Source: Stramenopiles sp. TOSAG23-2
Lineage: Eukaryota > Sar
DNA length: 35,604 nucleotides
Assembly (NCBI GenBank): GCA_900128395.1
Contig: LT649342.1
Coordinates: 1 to 35,604 of the forward strand
Direction of reading: 5' to 3'
The notes beneath the pieces were generated by a model. The model was given only the letters and a program-made list of their open reading frames with translations. It did not search any database and was not told the DNA's origin. Positions 1-7,700 of this stretch are shown here, one piece after another. The number at the start of each line of letters is the position of its first letter. Within the stretch, counting starts at the first letter, position 1. The position numbers were made by a program, and so were the translations under genes.

Positions 1-2
1 AT

Positions 3-3000
3 GCAATTCAAAAATATGCAGACATGTTAAATAGCGCACTTACAACAGACCCTGCCGTTAATGGGGCATCAGTATTATTTTGTCAAGCAACTACATGCGT
101 AGCTGATCTTGCTGAAGTCGTTCCGGAAACAGTTGGTCCAACATTTTCAACGGAGGATTCAATCCGTCGTTTAAAATCCTGGCTTTCAAATACTAATGAA
201 GAGTTACGAACAGCAGCTGCGAGAGTATTAAAATTAACCGTTCGGTGGATCCCAGATAAGAATTTATTGCAATTGACAGATTTCTTATTGACAAATGCTA
301 AAGATAATTCTCCAAGCAAATTAACTGCAAAACATGGTTCCTTGCATGCTTTAGGCAGTATCGTTGTCGGTTTACAAACAGAAATATGCCCGCGTGTCAA
401 GATTGTAAATTGTATTATAGACGAAGTGAAAAACGAAACGAAGAAATCTCCCCCAGTTGTTTTAATGGCTGCATGCGATTCAATCGGCAGTATCGGCAAA
501 GCTGGTTGCTTGACAAATGCTGAATCTGTCACTACCGTAGATGCATTGATTAAATTGACAAAGTCAAAAACGGAGGAAACAAATAAGTTAGTTGAACATG
601 CTGTAGTTGCAATAGGCGATGTTTGCGAAGCGCAACAGCAACCGCGACAGGAAGCAATTGATGGTATGTTTAAATTGCAATTAAATAAGTATGAAGAAAT
701 ACAATTTGCTGTTGGCGAGACGTTGTCCAGAATTGGTATGGCAGATGCGAGTATGAATAAACGAAAGCGTGAGGATGATAATAATAATAATAATGCAAAG
801 GAATTGAGGGTTGTGGAGGATGGTGAAAATAAAGCAGATGAAGACGCAAAACCAGTATCAATTATGGCAACGTTATTGCAAAAAATTATGGATACTATTA
901 AGGACGCAAGACCTGTCGTTCGCACTTCAGCAGCAATATGGATGTTGTCAATAGTAAAATTTGGTGGAAGTGACAATGCCGTTCTTAAGCGTTTGAAAGA
1001 TTTACAGGCTGCATTTACGTTACTTTTAGGCGAACGTAGTCAATTTTTACAAGAATTAGGCGGTAAAGGCTTGTCATACGTGTATGATTTGGCTACGGAG
1101 AAACAGCGAAAGACGTTGTTATCATCACTTGTACGCGCATTTTCAAGCGGTAAAAGGCAGCAAGTTGAAGGTGCATCCGTTGATATTTATGGTGAAGGTG
1201 GACCAGCTGGTGCTAATTTAGCGGAAAGTGGTGCAGAGAGCTACAAACAGATGTGCGATGCTGCGACAGATATGGGTAATCCAGCGTTGATATACAAATT
1301 TTTGTCATTGTCATCTGATCATGCACAATGGAACTCCCGGCGTGGTGCCGCATTTGGAATGGTCGAAGTAGCTGGTGAGTCTGGCTTAGAGGCTATGCGA
1401 GCACAGCTTGGTACCATTGTCCCTAGATTGTATAGAAATAGATTTGCACCGGATACGAAGACACGTGTTGCTATGCATCGATTGTGGGAAGCATTAGTTG
1501 GAAAAGATATGAAAAAAACGGTTGATAAATACTTCGGCGAAATTGTAAAAGCAACTTTGCCAGCACTTGGTCAGCAAAAGTGGCGTGAACGACAAGCTGC
1601 ATGCGAGGCATTGAATGACATACTTAGTATTGGAAGAAAAGCGGATGAAGTTTTGCCGTTTTTGAATGAATTATGGTCCAGCGCAATGAAAGTTGGGGAC
1701 GATATCAAAGAAAGTGTTGCTTTGTCAGGTATGAAATTGATCAAATCTTTGGGGAAATTATCTGTTCGCCTGTGTGATCCAAAACAAACGTTAAAGACGA
1801 AAGCATCTAAATGTTTTGCATCCTTGTTGCCATTCTTTGTTGATAAAGGAGTAACAGATGCATGTAAGACAACAAGAGCGCTTAGCATGCATTTCTTAAT
1901 CAAAATTATTCGTGCAGCTGGCCCTTTGCTCCGTGACCATGTACCAGATGTTGCCCCTGTTTTGTTGGAATATTTATCTGGCATGGAATCTCAAGATTTA
2001 GTATATTTACAATTTCATGCTGATAAAATGAATATAACAGCGGAACAGCTTGAAAATTTAAGAATTCAAGCAGCACAAAATGGACCTTTTGCCGAGGCAT
2101 TGAATTTATGTTTAGAACATGTAGATAAATCTGGTATGGAAAAACTTGTACATTCATTGTCGCATTTAATTCGTAGTGGTACGGGGCTTGCCACTCGTTG
2201 TGGTACAGCAAATTTTATTACAAATCTTGGAGTGCAAAAACCAAAATGGTTAAAGCAACACGCCGGGACAAATTTATTGAATCCCTTGGCAAATGGTTTG
2301 AATGACCGTAGTACTACTGTACGACGTGCATATAGCCGTGCAATTGCCCACGTCGCTCGATTATCTAAGAATTCTGCTGTTAGAAAATTAATACGACGAA
2401 TTACGGATCAATTTAATAGGGCTGACCCTTCAGATGCTGGCGATAATGCAAGACATACTAGTGGAATGGTCTTTTTAGCCTTGGCAAAAGCAGCTCCAAA
2501 CAAATTGAAAAAGCGTATAGGTGAAATTTTGCCATTAGTTTACATGGCAAGATTCAATAAGAATGAAAATGTTAAAAAAACCTATACGGAAGTATGGGAA
2601 CTGGTCTCGACAACGACTGCAGCTAGTGTTCGAGAACATTTCAAAGAGATCACAACGTTGATGTTGGAGTGTTTAGATGCCTCGTCATACGAAACAAGAC
2701 GACAAGGTGCAGACGCATTATCAGAAGCAATTGAATGTGCTGATGGTGAATCTGCTGGGGAATATTTAGAAACGATTATCAATGCATTAACGAAAGCTTT
2801 GTCTGGTAGATATTGGGATGGTAAAGATGCAGTGTTGCGTGCCGTAGTTTCTGTTGTTAAATTTTGCGATAAGGAAAACAAAAATAGTAAAAAAGAAGGT
2901 GACAACAATCAAAATGGACCTCAAATTGATAAGAAAAATTTAGATCAATTAATCGATTTAATGTTACGTGAGTGTAAACGCAAAGACAATGATAAATATG

Positions 3001-3584
3001 TTAGGAATGCGGTTGATTCTACTGGTAAATTAATAGAGGCTTTGAAAGGCCATGATTATTATCAGCGTGTATCTACTATTATATTGGAGATTGAAAAAAG
3101 GGCTCGTGAAAAAGAACCAGTCTTACGCGCACGTACAATTGAATGTTTAGGGCGTTCGTTTCCAAATGAACAATTTGTATCATCTCAGGAAAAATGTGGT
3201 GTAGCTTTTATGAATTTGTTGTCTGAAAGTATGGGTGCTGCCGTATGGCGCGTACGCGTTAGCATCTTAACTGCTGTAACGAATGTATTAAAAAAGATCC
3301 ACCCCAACCATTCCGAATCAGCAACTATGTTATCAAATGTAACACAAATATTAGAAATTGGACATAAAGATTTAAAATATCATCAAGTTAGAGGCGAGGT
3401 GGCAAGGGCGTTGTTAACGGTTGCAAAAAAGGCAGAGGGTAATGACCAAGTTAAACAAATGTTTCTGTCACAACAAGAAAATTTTAGAAAATTTGCAAGG
3501 GTATTAGCAACTGATACAGATCCAGATACATCACAAAAAAGTGGTCAAGCAAGAGATTTATTTGGTAAGATATATGGGTTTTAA
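3..3584 (+). CDS. ECM29: Proteasome adaptor/scaffold protein Ecm29, C-terminal part (5' end outside window)
   Basis: Ecm29 is a large HEAT-repeat protein that binds the 26S proteasome, bridging core and regulatory particle, and takes part in proteasome quality control and localisation. The frame is open from base 3, so the gene begins outside the window; the first ATG at 24 is probably internal. About 1190 residues remain, against roughly 1850 in the human protein. The sequence is a run of HEAT-like helical pairs, and several blocks match the family as I know it: WNSRRGAAFG (near residue 435 from the ATG at 24), VPRLYRNRFAP, DDIKESV, IRSGTGLATR and WRVRVSILTAV near the end. A hydrophilic stretch near residue 250 carries a five-Asn run and an acidic segment, probably a disordered loop between repeats. 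The stop is TAA and the gene converges on the MTFP1-like gene. The family call is firm; the missing N-terminal third cannot be judged. Confidence 0.93.
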   Translation, partial: AIQKYADMLNSALTTDPAVNGASVLFCQATTCVADLAEVVPETVGPTFSTEDSIRRLKSWLSNTNEELRTAAARVLKLTVRWIPDKNLLQLTDFLLTNAKDNSPSKLTAKHGSLHALGSIVVGLQTEICPRVKIVNCIIDEVKNETKKSPPVVLMAACDSIGSIGKAGCLTNAESVTTVDALIKLTKSKTEETNKLVEHAVVAIGDVCEAQQQPRQEAIDGMFKLQLNKYEEIQFAVGETLSRIGMADASMNKRKREDDNNNNNAKELRVVEDGENKADEDAKPVSIMATLLQKIMDTIKDARPVVRTSAAIWMLSIVKFGGSDNAVLKRLKDLQAAFTLLLGERSQFLQELGGKGLSYVYDLATEKQRKTLLSSLVRAFSSGKRQQVEGASVDIYGEGGPAGANLAESGAESYKQMCDAATDMGNPALIYKFLSLSSDHAQWNSRRGAAFGMVEVAGESGLEAMRAQLGTIVPRLYRNRFAPDTKTRVAMHRLWEALVGKDMKKTVDKYFGEIVKATLPALGQQKWRERQAACEALNDILSIGRKADEVLPFLNELWSSAMKVGDDIKESVALSGMKLIKSLGKLSVRLCDPKQTLKTKASKCFASLLPFFVDKGVTDACKTTRALSMHFLIKIIRAAGPLLRDHVPDVAPVLLEYLSGMESQDLVYLQFHADKMNITAEQLENLRIQAAQNGPFAEALNLCLEHVDKSGMEKLVHSLSHLIRSGTGLATRCGTANFITNLGVQKPKWLKQHAGTNLLNPLANGLNDRSTTVRRAYSRAIAHVARLSKNSAVRKLIRRITDQFNRADPSDAGDNARHTSGMVFLALAKAAPNKLKKRIGEILPLVYMARFNKNENVKKTYTEVWELVSTTTAASVREHFKEITTLMLECLDASSYETRRQGADALSEAIECADGESAGEYLETIINALTKALSGRYWDGKDAVLRAVVSVVKFCDKENKNSKKEGDNNQNGPQIDKKNLDQLIDLMLRECKRKDNDKYVRNAVDSTGKLIEALKGHDYYQRVSTIILEIEKRAREKEPVLRARTIECLGRSFPNEQFVSSQEKCGVAFMNLLSESMGAAVWRVRVSILTAVTNVLKKIHPNHSESATMLSNVTQILEIGHKDLKYHQVRGEVARALLTVAKKAEGNDQVKQMFLSQQENFRKFARVLATDTDPDTSQKSGQARDLFGKIYGF

Positions 3585-3822
3585 AAGGAGTGTGTGTTGT
3601 TGATTTTGTATTATATTTAATATATATTTGAATATAATATATACACTCTCGTATTTTAATACGAGAACGCTTCGTACGAATATACGAGAATATACACTCT
3701 GGTGGATATGATAATCATATATCATAACGATAAATTAAATTTTTTATTAGTAATTGACATTTTTAATATCATAACAATATTTTTTTAAAGTGCTTTGGTG
3801 GTACGTATTATACTTCATAATT
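3585..3822. other. Convergent intergenic spacer with TACGAG hairpins
   Basis: This 238-bp AT-rich spacer lies between two 3' ends. It holds an inverted repeat at 3648-3665 (CTCGTATT, TT, AATACGAG), a perfect 10-bp palindrome TTCGTACGAA at 3671-3680, and another TACGAG at 3683-3688. The word TATACACTCT occurs on both sides, near 3640 and 3691. No coding potential is seen. A role in transcript 3'-end formation for the two facing genes is an inference from position and recurrence. Confidence 0.6.
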
Positions 3823-4404
3823 TCACTCATCATCGGTTCCTCTCCATTTTTTAAAAAGTGGCCTAATGCTCCTATCCATTGTCCAGTCTACAAAATGATC
3901 GATTGGATGTATGATTAATGGTATTGCTAATAAACCAACTGCAGTTGGTCCCCAACGTTTTAAAACTGGTGGTAACTTTGGCATTTTTTTGGTTCCTGCA
4001 GTACTTATATCTACTAATTTATGAATAACAAAACCTGGTATTATTACACTAGCAAATGATTGCCATAATAATGTATCAACAGCAGCTTCAGCAATTGCCA
4101 TATTATCTCCATTCGTTTTTTCATTTGCTTTACCAGCTTTATCGTATGCATCTAAAAAGACATAGGTAAATGAAACCCCATATGATGGTAAAACCATTTT
4201 TGGAAAATTCGGTCTAAATGCTTCACCAAGTTCATTTGCATATCCCATGTACCTTACATATGTGTCGCGATATATATCTACAGGCGGTGGTGGTCCGCTG
4301 CCCTTTTCACTATTATTATTTACATTATCCGTTGGTATTGTCATGACTGTAATTGCTTCTATATATATATTACGTATAATTTCAGATGTAAAACGACGTA
4401 TCAT
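3823..4404 (-). CDS. MTFP1: Mitochondrial fission process protein 1 (MTP18) homologue
   Basis: MTFP1/MTP18 is an inner mitochondrial membrane protein that promotes mitochondrial fission in animals. The family block is clear: VDIYRDTYVRYMGYANELGEAF, then a YGVSFTYVFLDAYDK segment, an AVDTLLWQSFASVIIPGF hydrophobic segment, a WGPTAVGLLAIPLIIHPID segment and a C-terminal DWTMDRSIRP. These give three or four hydrophobic stretches, as expected for a small polytopic membrane protein. The longest frame is 193 residues. The first 20 (up to TVM) look like translated AT-rich leader, and an internal ATG at 4342-4344 would give 173 residues, close to the roughly 166 of the human protein, so that start is a strong alternative. 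The stop is TGA. It is transcribed divergently from the receptor kinase gene. The family is secure; function here is inferred from animals. Confidence 0.9.
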   Translation of the reverse strand: MIRRFTSEIIRNIYIEAITVMTIPTDNVNNNSEKGSGPPPPVDIYRDTYVRYMGYANELGEAFRPNFPKMVLPSYGVSFTYVFLDAYDKAGKANEKTNGDNMAIAEAAVDTLLWQSFASVIIPGFVIHKLVDISTAGTKKMPKLPPVLKRWGPTAVGLLAIPLIIHPIDHFVDWTMDRSIRPLFKKWRGTDDE

Positions 4405-4772
4405 TCTTCTTCAAAAAAATGTAGATATATATTATTCTATACGAGAGGGTTTACCAGGTTAGCTTTCCTGTGGGAAAACTAAAACGTAGATTTGTTGGAC
4501 CAGGAGGAAATGCCTCTGGTGTCCAGAGTAAGAGAATTACCAGGTAGCCACAGTATTAATAGCTAGTAATAGCTATAGTTGTATTATAATACGTGTGAAT
4601 TACCACACAGTACCATCACACAGTAGCTAAACCCCTTTACTCATAATGATGATTGAATATATATTCCAATTTGTGTTGTGTTTTTTTCATATGATACAGA
4701 ACAATTCATAGTTGTCTATGTCAATTGTCGTCTATACTTTCATTTCGTTCAAATACAATTTAAAAACAAGCC
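4405..4772. promoter_or_regulatory. Divergent promoter region with hairpins and TTACCAGGT repeats
   Basis: This 368-bp spacer separates the start codons of the MTFP1-like and receptor kinase genes and should hold both promoters. The part at about 4440-4640 is visibly less AT-rich than other spacers. It contains TTACCAGGTTAGC at 4451-4463 and TTACCAGGTAGCC at 4537-4549, a small hairpin TTTCC/GGAAA at 4464-4477, and a larger hairpin at 4497-4524 in which GGACCAG(G)AGG faces CCTCTGGT(GT)CC around an AAATG loop. The words CCACACAGTA and TCACACAGTA follow near 4603 and 4616. No open frame of interest is present. It could instead contain a small structured RNA; neither role is proven by sequence alone. 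Confidence 0.5.
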
Positions 4773-7700
4773 ATGTCTGGTCGTGTAAATAAATATTCCA
4801 TATTCGGTAAAATAATTAATATCAGGATGAATGTCAATATTTTATTGCTTTGTTGTATTTTGTCGTTATTATTCCAACTGAAAAAAATAGTTGGATTTGA
4901 ACTTACGTTAATCCATGATGCAGATACTAGAGGTGGGATCTTTGAACATGATGGTGATGGAGATCTATGTGAAATGACTGATCTCAATTCAACTGAAGCA
5001 AAAATAGTTGAGACAGCCAATACTGGAGCCACAAAATGTGCAGGTGGGGCATCTTTCCGCCATACCTTTTTTCAGAATGTAAGAAAAAACAAAACGTATC
5101 CAAACCCTGTTATTATTTCAAAAAGCCAATTATTTTTTGGCTCAGAATTATATTCAGCTCTATCGTCTACTCTGAACCAAACACATGCTGCAACGCATAT
5201 TGCAAAATATTACACTGGCCCATGCTTTTACGATGCATTAAGCATTGACAATTCGGAATTTTTTTCTGGGCCAGATGCATTTGGAAGGTATATAACTAAT
5301 CTTCCAGAGTCAACTGGCGTAATCGATACCTATATTGAAGTTAATGCGACTGATTTTTCTGCAAACCAAGGTCAAGAAGTGAAAGCGAAAGTGTCCAAAT
5401 ATAAAGTAGTCACTCATACTGACTATCCAGTAGCAATTATGGCCTCAGCCGACTTTCGAATACTATATAAAAGTAATGCTGGACTTTCAATTGTTAATAA
5501 CTATGATGAGCCGAATAAAGATAAGAAAGGATGCATACCATGCACTAATAGTTTTTTGCTAGAATTATCAACTAAAATTAAAAAACAATGGGTGGAAATT
5601 AAACAGTCGTATCCAAATTGTAAGGTGCTTATATTTATTTCCAGCTTAACTAGAGATGCAAATAAGGTACTAGCTAAATATGTTGAAGAAATTGATGTAA
5701 TTGTTGACTCTGATTCAGATAAACCTGTTGAATATGTTATGAATGATATTTCATCTCGAAATGTATCGCTTATAAATTCAGTGTGGAGAGACAAGTTAGG
5801 TGATAAAGATGATACGCAAGAACATGGACGTTCTGCAGGAGTTTTTAAAATATCATTTGATGGGAATGGTTACTTATTTGATAACATTACCGTAGAAAAC
5901 GTCTTGTTAAACGCAAATAGTTCTAACATTCGCCGTGATGGTTCATCACTGTCTCAAATGACAAATGATTATAAATTTATGAAAGGATGGGAAAGTGGAA
6001 CTTTAACACAACTTTCCATTGATATTAATGGCTATGACGGGAAAAAATTTAACGGTCAAAATTTCTTTCAAAATGATGGTTGCAGAGCAAGTGATTGTGA
6101 AATGGGGCGATTAGTAACAAGTGCTTATTTGCATGCTTGTAAATCTCGAACAAATGCCCCTTGTGATGTAGCTATTGTTAATGCTGGAAGCATTAGAGGC
6201 AGTTTTTCGAAAAATACAGATGTGACAAATTTAGACGTCGCACGAGCAACTCCTTTCGATGACAATCTTGTTTGTGCCACTGTGAGCGGAAGTTTTTTAA
6301 GAAGTTGGATCGAACATTCACTGTACAAATGGGACGAATCAGCTGGCACAAAAGAAGGAGGTGGTGATGTCTCAGGTAAATTTTTGCAAACTCAAGGATT
6401 AAGATTTGTATGGAATCCATATGAAGGGAAAATACTTAATATTTTTGTACAATCAGAAAAAACTTGGTCTTTATTAAAAGACGATGCAGAGTATAAAATC
6501 ATTGTTTCAGAATTTATTGGTCTTCGTGGGGGTGACGGATTTTCGAATTTACCAGCGGATTCAAAAGTTAGTCAAATCGACACTAGATTACAAGTATCAT
6601 TTAGTAATTATTTAAAAACTTTAAGTAAAGATTTCAGTTTTAAATCATTTGTAGATTCCACAGAATGCTTAGGGGCAAAAACAAGTGATAGATTGTTAAG
6701 AATGCAAAAAGGTTGCAGTAGCATGCGAACGAATCAAACGAAGTTGTATCAAGTCCCAACTAGCATAAATATTGCACTGATGTTGCCTAACAGTCAAACT
6801 AGTCGCGGAATTAATTTGTTCGCATTATTCAATTATACTATAGAATTGTTGAATAATGAAACAGCGAAACAAAGTAAACCGCCGCCGCCATTACGATTAA
6901 CGATACATACCACAAACGGAAATTCAACTAAAGCAAATAGTATTCTACAAAATTTAAAATCCTATACAGACGCAAGCTCTGCTGTTATACTTATGGGCCC
7001 CCTTTTGAGTAAAGTTGCTGATGGAACAGACGATCCAGCGTTAACGAAAGGTATTGTCAAACATGCAATTACAGATATTTTATCAACAAAGTTTACTCAA
7101 AAGATTGAAATTCCTATCTTCACCATGACCTTTGGTGCTTCGGATGATTCTTGCAATGATGATATAGATAAATATAGCAAATGTTCTTTAACTGGTGGTG
7201 GGAGCTTATTCCGCCGTGTTTGTTACACGGAAATGGCGCGTTATAGAGCGTTACATGATTTAATTTTGAAACAGAATTGGGCTGGGAGTCTTCGGTTGAT
7301 TGAAAAAGGCTCCTTAATGACTGGAGAAGAGCCGGTATCAGATACATTGATATCAAAAATAAATTTAAAGACTTTTCCAATAATGAAAAAATACCAAAAA
7401 AACGATGTGTCTACTTTATGTGATGAAGGAAAAAATCGCGACAACGTTTTTATTCTTGGCTTGGAAGATCAAGATATTAAATTATTTCTCAAGGACATAT
7501 CATCAAACAGTCGGTGTAATTTTTTGTTTAGCCATACACACGATAAATATAATAATGTATTTCTATTGTTGAGTTCGTCAGGCATAAATTACTTTAAAAC
7601 AATGTCGCTATCTAATAAAGTGTATACAGTAGCAATTGGTAGATACGAGCCAAAGTTTCTGAAAATATTGAGCAACAGCAATGTGGATATGGCCATGGTT

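Noticed and set aside
83-976. 297-codon minus-strand frame opposite Ecm29
   Set aside because: It is antisense to a conserved coding region whose forward frame clearly matches Ecm29; its Ser/Leu/Ile-rich composition is that of a shadow frame.
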